Positions 8,001 through 17,158 of a stretch of 64,000 bases of DNA are shown piece by piece. The notes beneath the pieces are model-generated. The model saw only the letters and a program-made list of their open reading frames with translations. It did not search any database and was not told the origin of the DNA. Numbering within the stretch: the stretch's first letter is position 1; every line of letters starts with the position of its first letter. Position numbers and translations under genes: made by a program. The stretch is from Bacteroides luti (GTDB taxonomy: Bacteria > Bacteroidota > Bacteroidia > Bacteroidales > Bacteroidaceae): the NCBI RefSeq assembly GCF_900128905.1, contig NZ_FQTV01000009.1, forward strand, positions 62,001-126,000, read 5' to 3'.

Positions 8001-10890
8001 GGTTTATCAGCAGGGAGAGCAAATTAAAAAAGCTTTGCCGGATAATAATCTTACTTTAAAATGGGATGTTTTCCGTGATAAATTGAAACCGGGACAAAAA
8101 GAGGAATGGAAGCTGACAATTAAAAATAAAAACGAAAAAGCAGCAGAGGCTGAATTTATGGCTGCAATGTATGATGCTTCATTGGATAAAATATGGAAAA
8201 GATATCAAGGACTGAATGTGAACTTCGGAAGGTATATTCCTATAGTAAACTGGGTTTATCCATATTCCGGTAACAATAGCTATTATTTTAATTTCCCTTC
8301 AAAATTATTGTATAATAGCGATAGCTTCTCCTATGACAGATTAATGAGAACTTATATTGAAAGATTTTGGAGTACATCAGCACTGAATGAAGTAGCAGTA
8401 GTTGGATATGGTACTAAAACAAAGGGTTTGAAAATACGTGGTACAAGTAGTGTCGTGTCTATTGTCGAAGTTAAAGGAAATGATGAAATTAAGCAGAAAG
8501 AAGAAATAGAGCAAGTTGCATATGGAATTTCTGTTGTAAAGGAAGACTCTGAAGAGATATTAGATAAAAATGTCGCTGTTCGTGAAAACTTCAACGAAAC
8601 AGCATTCTTTTACCCTCAGCTTCACACAAACGAAAAGGGAGAAATAAGTTTTTCTTTCACCATGCCCGAAAGCCTTACCCGCTGGACGTTTAAGGGAATT
8701 GCTCATACAAAAGATATGCAGATAGGAACTATTGATGGCGAAACAGTAACAAGTAAAGATTTTATGCTGACTCCCAACATGCCACGTTTCGTCAGGGTGG
8801 GAGACAATAGTTCAATATCGGCTCGTATTATTAATGTTTCTCAGAAAGATGTGAAGGGAGAGGTGAAAATGCAATTGTTCGATCCGGCTACAGAGCAGGT
8901 AATCCTTACAAAGAAACAACTATTCTCGGTTAAGGCTGGCGAAACAGGTAGTGCTTCTTTTGAATTTACTACCGATGCAAACTATTCTCTTCTGGGATGT
9001 CGCCTTGTTGCTGATGGTGGAGAGTTTAGTGATGGCGAACAACACTTGCTTCCTGTATTGAGCAATAAAGAACGAATCATTGAAACATTGGCAATGCCTA
9101 TCCGTGGAAATCAAACTCGTGAGTTTTCTATGAAGGAGCTCTTCAATGGAAATTCGAAAACTGCAACCGATCGTAAGCTTACAGTTGAATTTACTGGTAA
9201 TCCGGCTTGGTATGCTGTACAAAGCTTGCCTAGTTTGTCTAATCCTACCAATGAAAGTGCTATATCATGGGCAACTGCTTTTTATGCTAATTCATTGGCT
9301 GCCTCTATTGTAAACTCACAACCTCGCATTAAAGCAATCTTCGATCAATGGAAAGCGGAGGGTGGAACTAAAGAAACTTTATGGAGCAATCTGCAAAAGA
9401 ATCAGGATGTGAAGAATATCTTGCTGGAAGAATCTCCCTGGTTAATGGCAGCAAAAAATGAAGCCGAACAAAAACAGCGTGTAGCTCTGCTTTTCGATTT
9501 GAATACTATTCAATATAACAACACTCAGGCATTAGCCAAACTGAAAGAATTGCAACTAAACAGTGGAGCCTGGTGCTGGTACAAAGGAATGACCGGAAGC
9601 CGTTACATTACTCAATTTGTACTGGAAACAATGGGACGGTTAAGCAAACTGACTAGTGAAACATTGAACGGTGATGCATTAGAAATGCAAAAAGCTGCTT
9701 TCAACTATCTGCATAGTGAAATGCTTCAGAAATACAAAGAAATAAAGAAAGACGAGAAGAAGTACGGACCAACTTTAGGATTAGATGATGAATCATTGCA
9801 TTATCTTTACTTATGTGCTCTCACAGGAGAGAAAATTCCTGCTGCTAATAAAGAAGCTTACGCTTTTTATCTGAGTAAGGTACGTCAGACATTAACCAAT
9901 CAAACTTTGATGGGAAAAGCACTTTCTGCTATTGTTCTGGCAAAAGCTGGAAAAACTGTTGAGGCTAAGGAGTTCTTAAGTTCAATGAAAGAGTATGCTG
10001 TAAAGACAGATGAGATGGGAATGTTCTATGCATCGAGCGTAAATCCGTACTCATGGTATGGTAACAAGATGAAGATGCAGACTGCCGTAATGGAAGCCTT
10101 TGATGAAGTGGCAAAAGATAATGCTACTGTGGAAGAAATGAAGATGTGGCTGTTGAAACAGAAGCAGGCACAATCATGGGATTCTCCAGTTGCTACGGTT
10201 AATGCGATTTATGCTTTGCTGAATCGTGGAAGTAATCTCCTTGATAATCTTGGTGATGTGAAAATCTCCTTTGGAAAGCAAGCTTTTGGAACTAATCCGG
10301 TTAAGACTCCTAATCCAACACTGGGATATATAAAGAAATCGTTCGAGGATACAGCTACTACATCTAGTCTGGGACAAATTAAAGTTGAAAAACGAGATGC
10401 CGGTATTGCCTGGGGAGCTGTTTATGCTGAATATATGGAAGATGTTGACAACTTAAAGCAACAAGGAAAAGAACTAAATGTTTCTAAGGCTTTATATGTA
10501 GAACAGTTAGTGAATGGAGTGAAAGAACTGAAACCTCTGAAGGATAATAATAGCCTGAAAGTTGGAGATAAGGTAGTTGCCCGCATCATTATCAAGGTAG
10601 ATCGTGACATGGACTTTGTACAATTGAAGGACCAGCGTGCTGCATGCTTCGAACCACTAGAATCTCTCTCAGGTTATCATTGGGGAGCAGGAACAGGATA
10701 TTATGTGGCAGTGAAAGATGCTTCTACTAATTTCTTCTTTGATTCATTAACAAAAGGAACTTATGTATTGGAACATTCGTTCTTTGTAGCGAGATCGGGA
10801 AATTATTCATCTGGAATTGCAACTTTGCAGTCGGCTTACGCACCAGAGTTTGCTTCACATTCTTCCTCACTACGTGTGGTTGTAAAATGA
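5062..10890 (+). CDS. Alpha-2-macroglobulin family protein without a thioester motif
   Basis: This 1942-residue envelope protein belongs to the alpha-2-macroglobulin/MG2 family, thought to trap proteases or protect the envelope. After a signal peptide (about 1-20) comes a helical N-terminal part (to about 380), then macroglobulin-like beta domains, an A2M domain (RENFNETAFFYPQ, near 1170), an alpha-helical thioester-type domain (about 1370-1700) and C-terminal beta domains. Where thioester members carry a CxEQ motif, this protein has NPTNESAIS near residue 1394, so no thioester can form. Just before the A2M domain, near 1110, it has the SusC-like string EVAVVGYGT. The ATG at 5062 is preferred over 5038 because 5038 falls at the expected transcription start and MRTR suits a signal-peptide n-region. 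A DUF1573 gene follows 91 bp downstream. Confidence 0.9.
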   Translation: MRTRLLALLVFVMTGLSLFAQKQTYEKMWKSVEASEKKDLPQSVIKKTTEIYQKALAEKNSPQMFKAYLYNANTKVRIDADSFYVNLKGLEKWEAESTVPMDKAILNSMIAELYTEYVQNNSWQLRKGKQLTGETPEDIREWSTNLFVQKAFSCLRLSLKDQKLLQETSSSAYDPIVFKGEASNYFRHDMLHLLAKRALSTLSDLQNISKNIYPQVLLKTEIAFANTATFVKAQIPAASEYDVVAEKLHIYQSLLNYYQSIGNKDAVLLTDLERLEYTKSQFASNNADEWEKIQEKEISGDPYIAALDHLIAQNSSNEVCAEAYLAKTDYLSEKKNLPLALDFLNEAIQKYPKYKRINALKSRKENILNPFLSAESSQIVYPGEQFNLKISHKNLNGFSVHFYKVNLSVNSPVLNNELDKKFYDKYARLISSEHYSLTRPANYQPKDSVFKVKAPLLGLYVMKIVADENVKNPESRLLYSSAFKILTRSLSQNKLQILTLDAQSGHPIPEATVSLYVNNKGDQKEFLKVQTDAEGSVVIDKIKNLSRLTATKGNDIALPLQYVYFYNNNFFETKEEREVISLLTDRSLYRPGQTVFVKGIAYRSSSDSAHVVANKEYALRLYDANNKMISEKKLQTNDFGSFTTEFLLPGSTLNGQFRLETDFGSTNIRVEEYKRPTFEITFQPLEGSYTFNDSVTVKGSAKTFSGVAVQGVSVKYSITRVQPYWWEWRQENETTLTSGEAVLDEKGNFVIPFRLIPDLSDDLDDCFYTYKVKAELTDAAGETQMAETSVSVGSTSLVLSTDMEDEICKDKSISATFKAENLSQKPVNIEGTYQLFTKGNKKPVLEGKFVSNKLQELTDWKELPSGEYNLILSALDEKGRKATSDKLLVLYSVNDKQSPVSKSVWFKKMSDTFAPGKPVTILFGSKEKDLHVLYDIFAGGKRIESRRLTLSDAVQRFDIPYKDEYGDGIYVNFCFVKNGQVYQQGEQIKKALPDNNLTLKWDVFRDKLKPGQKEEWKLTIKNKNEKAAEAEFMAAMYDASLDKIWKRYQGLNVNFGRYIPIVNWVYPYSGNNSYYFNFPSKLLYNSDSFSYDRLMRTYIERFWSTSALNEVAVVGYGTKTKGLKIRGTSSVVSIVEVKGNDEIKQKEEIEQVAYGISVVKEDSEEILDKNVAVRENFNETAFFYPQLHTNEKGEISFSFTMPESLTRWTFKGIAHTKDMQIGTIDGETVTSKDFMLTPNMPRFVRVGDNSSISARIINVSQKDVKGEVKMQLFDPATEQVILTKKQLFSVKAGETGSASFEFTTDANYSLLGCRLVADGGEFSDGEQHLLPVLSNKERIIETLAMPIRGNQTREFSMKELFNGNSKTATDRKLTVEFTGNPAWYAVQSLPSLSNPTNESAISWATAFYANSLAASIVNSQPRIKAIFDQWKAEGGTKETLWSNLQKNQDVKNILLEESPWLMAAKNEAEQKQRVALLFDLNTIQYNNTQALAKLKELQLNSGAWCWYKGMTGSRYITQFVLETMGRLSKLTSETLNGDALEMQKAAFNYLHSEMLQKYKEIKKDEKKYGPTLGLDDESLHYLYLCALTGEKIPAANKEAYAFYLSKVRQTLTNQTLMGKALSAIVLAKAGKTVEAKEFLSSMKEYAVKTDEMGMFYASSVNPYSWYGNKMKMQTAVMEAFDEVAKDNATVEEMKMWLLKQKQAQSWDSPVATVNAIYALLNRGSNLLDNLGDVKISFGKQAFGTNPVKTPNPTLGYIKKSFEDTATTSSLGQIKVEKRDAGIAWGAVYAEYMEDVDNLKQQGKELNVSKALYVEQLVNGVKELKPLKDNNSLKVGDKVVARIIIKVDRDMDFVQLKDQRAACFEPLESLSGYHWGAGTGYYVAVKDASTNFFFDSLTKGTYVLEHSFFVARSGNYSSGIATLQSAYAPEFASHSSSLRVVVK

Positions 10891-10981
10891 TGCAATATTT
10901 TTTAGCAGAATGAATTCTTGTATGTGAAGGAAAAAACCTAAATTTGTCAGCAAAAGTTTGAACACAAATAAAAAGATATAC

Positions 10982-12067
10982 ATGAAACGTTTCCTTTTGC
11001 TCACATATTCTCTGTTTTTTCTTTCACTTACAGTTTGGTCGCAGGCACGTATTTCTACTAATGTAGATGTTTACGACTTTGGAATAATACCCAGAAATAA
11101 ACCGGTAACGAAAGACTTTACAGTTACCAATACAGGAAATAAGCCGTTGGTTATATCCGATGTTACTGCATCTTGTGCTTGTACGGCTACGGGCTGGACA
11201 AAGCACCCGATAGCTCCGGGTGATACCGGGACCGTTAGTGCTACATTTGACGCTAAAGCGATGGGACGTTTTTATAAAACAATCAATATCTATAGTAATG
11301 CTGCCAATAGTGTAAAGTATATCGCAATAAAGGGAGAAGTAGCTCTTGATGTTGTAAACTATAAAAAGGAACTGGCTTTCGAGATTGGACCAATGCGTCT
11401 GGATAAAAAGTATATTGAGTTTCCTCCTGCAAATAGTGGTGAAATGCCTACTGCAGAGATTCAGATAGCAAACACTTCTGATAAATCAATAGAAGTAACT
11501 CTTATGCATTTACCTCCATATCTGAAAGCTGAGGCTAAACCGAAAGTTCTCTATAGGGGAAGAAAAGGTAAAATTACTCTGACACTCGATACTAAATTAC
11601 TGAAAGAATTGGGATTAACCCAAACTCCTATTTATTTGGCACGCTATGCCGGAGATAAGGTAAGTCCTGATAATGAAATCGATGTTTCGGCTATATTACT
11701 TCCTGGATTTTCGGGGATGACTGCTTTTCAGAGTGATAATGCTCCAAAGATTAAGTTGTCTTCTACTAATTTGAATATGGGTGAATTGCTTCCTAAAGGA
11801 AAAGCATCACAAACCATTCTTATTACGAATACCGGAAAATCTCGCCTTGAAATAAAGAAGCTTCAAGTCTTTAATTCTGCAGTGGGTGTTGGTTTGAGTA
11901 AAAAGTCTATTTTACCGGGACAATCAACCAAGCTGAAGGTGGACTTAAGTGCTAAATGGCTAAAGAAAACCAAAGGGGAAACTAAAGTACTTATGATTAC
12001 TAACGATCCTGCTAATCCGATGGTAATGATTAACCTTAAAGTGAAAATAAAAGAGGAGGCTAAATAA
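10982..12067 (+). CDS. DUF1573 repeat protein, exported
   Basis: This 361-residue exported protein has a signal peptide (to about residue 21, ending WSQ) and at least two DUF1573/ASPM-like immunoglobulin folds. The first is near 25-115, with the typical DFGIIPRNKP opening and a TASCACT string; another is near 265-355 (NMGELLPKGKASQTI). DUF1573 proteins are abundant in Bacteroidetes, and their molecular role is not established. The ATG at 10982 is preferred over an ATG-less longer frame from 10958, because the hydrophobic signal begins directly after MKR. The stop overlaps the meaB start by one base (TAATG), implying co-translation. Whether it shares a transcript with the macroglobulin gene is uncertain. 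Confidence 0.85.
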   Translation: MKRFLLLTYSLFFLSLTVWSQARISTNVDVYDFGIIPRNKPVTKDFTVTNTGNKPLVISDVTASCACTATGWTKHPIAPGDTGTVSATFDAKAMGRFYKTINIYSNAANSVKYIAIKGEVALDVVNYKKELAFEIGPMRLDKKYIEFPPANSGEMPTAEIQIANTSDKSIEVTLMHLPPYLKAEAKPKVLYRGRKGKITLTLDTKLLKELGLTQTPIYLARYAGDKVSPDNEIDVSAILLPGFSGMTAFQSDNAPKIKLSSTNLNMGELLPKGKASQTILITNTGKSRLEIKKLQVFNSAVGVGLSKKSILPGQSTKLKVDLSAKWLKKTKGETKVLMITNDPANPMVMINLKVKIKEEAK

Positions 12068-13167
12068 TGGAACATCCTGAGAATTGTGAAGATTACAAAG
12101 GACTAACTGTAAATAAGGGTATTGAACAACCTTCTTCTGTTAATCCTTACCTGAAGTTGCGTCGCATACCCAAAAAACGTAGATTGTCGGTGGCTGAATA
12201 TGTTGAAGGCATTGTAAAAGGTGATGTGACAATTCTTAGTCAGGCAGTAACGCTGGTTGAAAGTGTCCGTCACGAACATCAGGCTATTGCGCAAGAGGTG
12301 ATAGAAAAGTGCTTACCTTATTCCGGTAATTCCATTCGTATAGGAATCAGCGGTGTTCCTGGTGCAGGAAAAAGTACATCGATAGATGTGTTCGGTTTGC
12401 ATGTTCTTGAAGAAGGTGGTAAACTGGCTGTCCTAGCTATTGACCCTAGCAGTGAACGCTCTAAAGGAAGTATTCTGGGAGATAAGACACGTATGGAACA
12501 GTTGTCGGTTCATCCTAAATCCTTTATTCGCCCTAGTCCGGCTGCAGGTTCTCTTGGTGGCGTGGCAAGAAAAACCAGAGAAACAATAATTCTTTGCGAA
12601 GCAGCAGGATTTGATAAGATATTCGTTGAAACAGTTGGAGTGGGACAGAGCGAAACGGCTGTTCACTCTATGGTCGATTTCTTTTTACTTATTCAACTAG
12701 CCGGTACCGGAGATGAACTTCAGGGTATTAAAAGAGGAATTATGGAAATGGCTGACGGTATAGTTATTAACAAAGCAGATGGTAATAATATCGAGAAAGC
12801 AAAATTAGCCCAGACACAATTTCGTAATGCTCTTCATCTTTTTCCTGCAGCAGATTCTGGCTGGACGCCTCAGGTGTTAACCTATTCCGGCTTTTACAAT
12901 ATTGGCGTGAAAGAGATCTGGGATATGATTTACGAATACATGGATTTCGTGAAAGCAAACGGATATTTTACTTATCGCCGTAACGAGCAATCAAAATATT
13001 GGATGTATGAATCAATTAATGAACAGTTGCGCGATAATTTCTATCATAATCCGATAATTAAAGAGATGCTTCGGGAGAAAGAACATCAAGTGTTGAATGC
13101 GGACTTGACCTCATTTGTGGCAGCAAAGAAATTGCTTGATGCTTATTTCAAGGAATTGAAAAAATAG
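12067..13167 (+). CDS. meaB: MeaB/ArgK-type GTPase, methylmalonyl-CoA mutase chaperone
   Basis: This 366-residue G3E-type P-loop GTPase assembles and protects the B12-dependent methylmalonyl-CoA mutase. The Walker A motif GVPGAGKS is at residues 96-103, followed by the family signature DPSSERSKGSILGDKTRM, a switch region ETVGVGQSE and a guanine-specificity NKAD. Length and domain order match MeaB. Its likely client, mutAB, is also in this window, about 24 kb away (36.9-41.0 kb). The start overlaps the DUF1573 stop by one base, and a hairpin terminator follows at 13191. Substrate assignment rests on family knowledge and the presence of mutAB. Confidence 0.95.
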   Translation: MEHPENCEDYKGLTVNKGIEQPSSVNPYLKLRRIPKKRRLSVAEYVEGIVKGDVTILSQAVTLVESVRHEHQAIAQEVIEKCLPYSGNSIRIGISGVPGAGKSTSIDVFGLHVLEEGGKLAVLAIDPSSERSKGSILGDKTRMEQLSVHPKSFIRPSPAAGSLGGVARKTRETIILCEAAGFDKIFVETVGVGQSETAVHSMVDFFLLIQLAGTGDELQGIKRGIMEMADGIVINKADGNNIEKAKLAQTQFRNALHLFPAADSGWTPQVLTYSGFYNIGVKEIWDMIYEYMDFVKANGYFTYRRNEQSKYWMYESINEQLRDNFYHNPIIKEMLREKEHQVLNADLTSFVAAKKLLDAYFKELKK

Positions 13168-13190
13168 AAACCCGAAGAAAAAAACATAAA

Positions 13191-13232
13191 AATGGGGTTG
13201 TTCCAGTTTTTTGGACAACCCCATTTCTTATT
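13191..13232. terminator. Bidirectional intrinsic terminator between meaB and pfkA
   Basis: An 11 bp stem (AATGGGGTTGT with ACAACCCCATT) is flanked by A-rich DNA on the left and T-rich DNA on the right. It sits between two convergent genes and can serve both. The stem core GGGGTTGTTC recurs in the terminator at 42929. Confidence 0.75.
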
Positions 13233-13260
13233 TAGTAGAAAATACTCTCTTAATTAAAAA

Positions 13261-14241
13261 TTAGATAGACAATGTGCGGAGCACATTTACTAATTCCTTG
13301 TTGATTGGTTTATCGTTTTTAATTGCTTTAGTGAAAGGCACATAAACAATTTCATCGTTTTCAATACCAACCATCACATTGCGTTGTCCTTCCTGAATTG
13401 CATCTATACTTGCTGCACCCAGACGACTTGCTAAAATACGGTCGTTTGCTGTTGGGCTACCACCGCGTTGTAAGTGACCTAGAATTGTTACACGAACATC
13501 ATATTGAGGATATTCGTTCTTTACACGTTCAGCATAGTGCATTGCTCCTCCGGTGATTTCACTTTCTGCAACAATAACAATACTACTGTTCTTAGATTTT
13601 CTATATCCACTCTTGATGAATTCTTCCAACTGGTCGACTTCAGTACTGAATTCAGGGATAATAGCAGCTTCAGCTCCAGATGCAATAGCACCATTCAAAG
13701 CAAGGAAACCGGCATCACGTCCCATAACCTCAACGAAGAAAAGTCTTTCGTGTGATGTTGCTGTATCTCTGATTTTATCAACAGCATCAAGGATAGTATT
13801 CAATGCAGTATCGTAACCAATAGTAGTATCAGTTCCGTATAAGTCGTTATCAATTGTTCCAGGAATTCCGATACAAGGAACATCATATTCCTGAGCGAAA
13901 ATACGTGCTCCTGTTAATGAACCGTCGCCGCCGATAACAATTAAAGCATCTATGCCTTCTTTTACCATTGTTTCATGAGCGATTTGTCTTCCTTCAACAG
14001 TCATGAACTCTTTACAGCGAGCTGTTTTAAGAATAGTTCCTCCTAATTGAATGATATTACTGACATTCTGACTCTTGAATTCTTGAATCTCGCCTGTTAC
14101 CAGACCTTTATATCCGCGATAAATACCTTTAACTTGTAGTCCATTGTATATTGCAGCGCGAGTTACTGCGCGAATTGCCGCGTTCATACCTGGAGCATCA
14201 CCTCCGGAAGTTAGAATTCCAACACATTTTACCGTACTCAT
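13261..14241 (-). CDS. pfkA: ATP-dependent 6-phosphofructokinase
   Basis: This 326-residue glycolytic enzyme phosphorylates fructose 6-phosphate to fructose 1,6-bisphosphate with ATP in the cytoplasm. The nucleotide-binding start [18 protein letters not shown], the GGDGS loop and the catalytic PGTIDND segment are all present. The Gly after the GGDGS loop region and the compact 320-residue length fit the ATP-dependent PfkA group rather than the PPi-dependent enzymes Bacteroides also carry. It has its own promoter (14267-14274) and lies downstream of ispH-cmk-porQ on the same strand, 102 bp from ispH. Confidence 0.95.
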   Translation of the reverse strand: MSTVKCVGILTSGGDAPGMNAAIRAVTRAAIYNGLQVKGIYRGYKGLVTGEIQEFKSQNVSNIIQLGGTILKTARCKEFMTVEGRQIAHETMVKEGIDALIVIGGDGSLTGARIFAQEYDVPCIGIPGTIDNDLYGTDTTIGYDTALNTILDAVDKIRDTATSHERLFFVEVMGRDAGFLALNGAIASGAEAAIIPEFSTEVDQLEEFIKSGYRKSKNSSIVIVAESEITGGAMHYAERVKNEYPQYDVRVTILGHLQRGGSPTANDRILASRLGAASIDAIQEGQRNVMVGIENDEIVYVPFTKAIKNDKPINKELVNVLRTLSI

Positions 14242-14266
14242 ACCTTAATGTTTTAAATTGTCGTTG

Positions 14267-14274
14267 CAAAGTTA
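14267..14274 (-). promoter_or_regulatory. Predicted -7 promoter element of pfkA
   Basis: Exact TAnnTTTG match (TAACTTTG on the minus strand), 26 bp upstream of the pfkA ATG, giving a leader of about 20 nt. Confidence 0.55.
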
Positions 14275-14343
14275 AAAAAAACCATGATTAATAAGCTTGT
14301 ATTACCTTTAATTTATCTAAATATCACAATTTAGTGGATATTG

Positions 14344-15213
14344 CTATCTAATAATTATCTGGTTGATGTGTGCCTGCACTTCTTCCATTAACCATTTAGG
14401 GGTTGAAGTTGCTCCGCAAATACCAATAGAATGTACTCCGTTTAATAGCTGTGGATCTATTTCATCCGGACTATCAATAAGATGAGAATTTGGATTCACC
14501 TTATAGCACTCGTTAAAGAGCACTTTCCCATTAGAACTCTTTTTTCCGCAAACAAAGAATATAAGATCGTGTGATGCGGCAAATGTTCTGATGTGAGGCA
14601 TACGGTTAGCCACTTGTCTGCAAATGGTATCATAGGACTCAAATGAGGCTTCAGGAGAAATATGTTCTTTTATGTATTCTACTATTTTTTCAAACTCATC
14701 CAGCGATTTTGTTGTTTGAGAATAAAGGCGAATGTTTTTGCTAAAATCCAGCTTTTTAACTTCTTCAAGCTTTTCAATAACAATGGCTTCTCCCGAAGTT
14801 TGTCCAACTAATCCCAAAACTTCTGCGTGGCCATTTTTGCCATAAATTACAATCTGATTGTTTGCGCTTTTCTGGGTTCCATATTGTTGCTTAATTCTCT
14901 GCTGTAGTTTCAGCACCACGGGACAAGTAGCATCAATAATTTCAATATTATTTTCTTTTGCTATGGCATAAGTTTCGGGCGGTTCGCCATGAGCTCTTAA
15001 AAGAACCTTTGCATTATGAAGCTCTTTAAATTCGTCATGGTTAATAGTGATCAGTCCCATTTCTTTAAGTCGCTCCACCTCTTTACTATTGTGGACAATA
15101 TCTCCCAAACAGTAGAGCGTTTCTCCTTTAGTAAGTTCTTCCTCTGCTTTCTTTATTGCAGTAACTACTCCAAAGCAGAAGCCGGAACCTTTGTCTATTT
15201 CTACCCTGACCAT
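14344..15213 (-). CDS. ispH: 4-hydroxy-3-methylbut-2-enyl diphosphate reductase
   Basis: This 289-residue iron-sulfur enzyme catalyses the last step of the MEP isoprenoid pathway, giving IPP and DMAPP. The three cluster-ligand cysteines can be seen in GSGFCFGV (Cys13), DATCPVV and DTICRQV. The C-terminal CGATSTPKW matches the conserved AGASTP substrate loop, with an unusual Cys in it. The length is slightly shorter than the E. coli protein but normal for the family. It starts 4 bp after cmk, in the order porQ-cmk-ispH, so the three are probably one transcript. Its products feed the polyprenyl synthase (17883) and, indirectly, MenA (61126), both in this window. Confidence 0.95.
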   Translation of the reverse strand: MVRVEIDKGSGFCFGVVTAIKKAEEELTKGETLYCLGDIVHNSKEVERLKEMGLITINHDEFKELHNAKVLLRAHGEPPETYAIAKENNIEIIDATCPVVLKLQQRIKQQYGTQKSANNQIVIYGKNGHAEVLGLVGQTSGEAIVIEKLEEVKKLDFSKNIRLYSQTTKSLDEFEKIVEYIKEHISPEASFESYDTICRQVANRMPHIRTFAASHDLIFFVCGKKSSNGKVLFNECYKVNPNSHLIDSPDEIDPQLLNGVHSIGICGATSTPKWLMEEVQAHINQIIIR

Positions 15214-15217
15214 ATTA

Positions 15218-15910
15218 TTAATTTTGTTGAGTTGCTTTCTCGAATTGTTTTAGTAACCATTCTTTCTGTTCTTCAATAGTCAGAAGACTATTATCTAGTA
15301 AGAGTGCATCTTTGGCTCTTTTCAGAGGACTAACTTTTCTGTTTTGATCAATATAATCTCTTTCCTTTACGTTTTGCAGAATCTCTTCGAATTTAACTTC
15401 TTGTCCTTTGGCCTGAAGTTCGTCATAACGGCGAAGTGCGCGTATATCTGGCGAAGCTGTAACATATATTTTTAATTCAGCTTCAGGAAATACAGTTGTA
15501 CCTATATCACGTCCATCCATTACAATACCTTTTTCTTTGCCCATTTCCTGTTGCAATGATACCAATGCCGAACGTACAAAATCAATAGCACTTACCGGAC
15601 TCACTTTTGAAGAAACTTCCATCGTGCGGATTGCATCTTCCACATCTTCCCCGTTCAGGTAAGTTCTGGGAAGCTGTGTTTTCTCATCAAGTTTAAATGT
15701 GATGTGAATATCTTTAATATGGCGTTCCAGCTCCGGTATATTTATTTCATCACCTGAAAATAATCCATTTTTAATGCAATAAAGAGTGACTGCACGATAC
15801 ATTGCACCGCTGTCTATATAGATATAACCAATTTCTTTGGCCAAGTCTTTTGCCATTGTGCTTTTTCCGCAAGAAGAGAAACCATCAATTGCTATTGTAA
15901 TTTTTTTCAT
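15218..15910 (-). CDS. cmk: Cytidylate kinase
   Basis: This 230-residue kinase converts CMP and dCMP to diphosphates in the cytoplasm. It opens with a P-loop ([15 protein letters not shown]), contains the CMP-binding [18 protein letters not shown] region (near 128-145) and the lid arginines in READ-like RRYDEL and [10 protein letters not shown]. It is 16 bp downstream of porQ and 4 bp upstream of ispH. A second, more distant Cmk-like protein is encoded at 43043; this one has the canonical family features and is the probable housekeeping enzyme. Confidence 0.95.
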   Translation of the reverse strand: MKKITIAIDGFSSCGKSTMAKDLAKEIGYIYIDSGAMYRAVTLYCIKNGLFSGDEINIPELERHIKDIHITFKLDEKTQLPRTYLNGEDVEDAIRTMEVSSKVSPVSAIDFVRSALVSLQQEMGKEKGIVMDGRDIGTTVFPEAELKIYVTASPDIRALRRYDELQAKGQEVKFEEILQNVKERDYIDQNRKVSPLKRAKDALLLDNSLLTIEEQKEWLLKQFEKATQQN

Positions 15911-15926
15911 TTGTATTTCTATGTTT

Positions 15927-16904
15927 TTATAATGTCATTGCAAAATTAAATAAAAGTGAGGAACTTGATGTATGATATTTAGCATACGAAGCTCCTATTT
16001 TTAGTTTTTTAATTTGTATACCTGCTCCTAAAGCCATACCCGACCATCCGCTGGAACCATTAATTTTCATATCGCTAGCCCGCTTACAGTTATATCCCCA
16101 GGAAACATAGGTTGTTTGAGTGGGAAGAAAATCAAGTCCAAAGATAAAATGGTTTAGAAAGGTTTTGCTAAACTTGTCCTTCACCTCACTGCCCGAAGAA
16201 TCAGAAGAAGAATCCCAGTCTGTAAGGTTATGCATTGTAATAGATAAACGAAAAGGAGCATGAGCAAGCTTTTTACTGATCCCTACCAACAGATCTACAG
16301 GTAAATTTTCGTGTACTTCATCAAAAGCTTTTATTTGTCCACCCAGATTCCTTGCAAGAATAGAGGCCGAGTAGCCAGAATACTCATTGTAATAGTTTAA
16401 CCCTAAGTCTACACCTATAGCGAAAGATGAATATTTTTCATAAGTGGAATAAATCATTTTAGTAGAAACACCACCACTCCAATAGTCTGTCAGGTCATAA
16501 GAATATATTCCGGTAAAAGCCATATCTTTTGCCGAGAAGGTACCCAATTCTACATTCTCATCGGTTGTTTCTTTAAAGTTTCCGTAGTTTACATATTGAG
16601 CGGCAACTGCCCAGGTTGATCTTTCGCCTAATGTTCGTGAAAACGCAGCACTTCCAACTCCAACTCCATCAATGTAATTCATGTAGTTTAAATTAAAAGT
16701 TTTATCAGTGACACAAGATAATAACGCAGGGTTGTGAATTGCCATTGTAATATCATCTTCAATAATGGAAATATTGTCACCTCCCAATGCAGATGCATGC
16801 GAAGAAAAAGGCAATTCCAAAAATTTAAATACACTTCCTCCGCTTTGAGCCTTTACAGCTAAAGACGAAAAAATCAGCAGTATAATAAGAAGGCGATGTT
16901 TCAT
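15927..16904 (-). CDS. porQ: PorQ-like outer-membrane beta-barrel protein
   Basis: This 325-residue protein matches the PorQ family of FadL-like barrels, described as part of the type IX secretion machinery in Porphyromonas and Flavobacterium. It has a signal peptide ending KAQ (about residue 20), then the family opening [20 protein letters not shown] and a barrel running to the C-terminus. The frame extends one codon further to a TTG; the ATG at 16904 directly after it is the better start. A TATATTTG promoter lies 21 bp upstream. No other core T9SS gene is near, apart from a PorE-like lipoprotein at 30749, so whether it acts in secretion here is unknown. Confidence 0.8.
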   Translation of the reverse strand: MKHRLLIILLIFSSLAVKAQSGGSVFKFLELPFSSHASALGGDNISIIEDDITMAIHNPALLSCVTDKTFNLNYMNYIDGVGVGSAAFSRTLGERSTWAVAAQYVNYGNFKETTDENVELGTFSAKDMAFTGIYSYDLTDYWSGGVSTKMIYSTYEKYSSFAIGVDLGLNYYNEYSGYSASILARNLGGQIKAFDEVHENLPVDLLVGISKKLAHAPFRLSITMHNLTDWDSSSDSSGSEVKDKFSKTFLNHFIFGLDFLPTQTTYVSWGYNCKRASDMKINGSSGWSGMALGAGIQIKKLKIGASYAKYHTSSSSLLFNFAMTL

Positions 16905-16924
16905 CAATTGTTATAAATTGCTGC

Positions 16925-16932
16925 CAAATATA
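16925..16932 (-). promoter_or_regulatory. Predicted -7 promoter element of porQ-cmk-ispH
   Basis: Exact TAnnTTTG match (TATATTTG on the minus strand), 21 bp upstream of the porQ ATG at 16904. Confidence 0.55.
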
Positions 16933-17114
16933 CATCATTTTTAAGAACCGCTAAGTTAAATTCTCGTGAATATTCGGACAGTCTGTTTTGTTTTATTTTT
17001 TAATAACGTGAAAACAAATGTTTTAGGGTGCTATAAGGATTAAAAAAAACAAAAAAGGAATATAGCTTCAGGAAAAAGTATATATAGAGGAAGATGAATC
17101 TTAAAAAATAATGC

Positions 17115-17122
17115 TATTTTTG
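17115..17122 (+). promoter_or_regulatory. Predicted -7 promoter element of the TonB-like gene
   Basis: Exact TAnnTTTG match (TATTTTTG). It lies within a longer open frame beginning at 17111, which argues that translation starts at the ATG at 17159, 37 bp downstream. Confidence 0.55.
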
Positions 17123-17158
17123 CCAAACTGGGAGTATTTAAAAACAGGAGATATTTGT

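Noticed and set aside
5360..10610. Several 60-100 residue open frames opposite or inside the macroglobulin gene
   Set aside because: They are frame shadows of the long coding sequence, with no start context or family resemblance.
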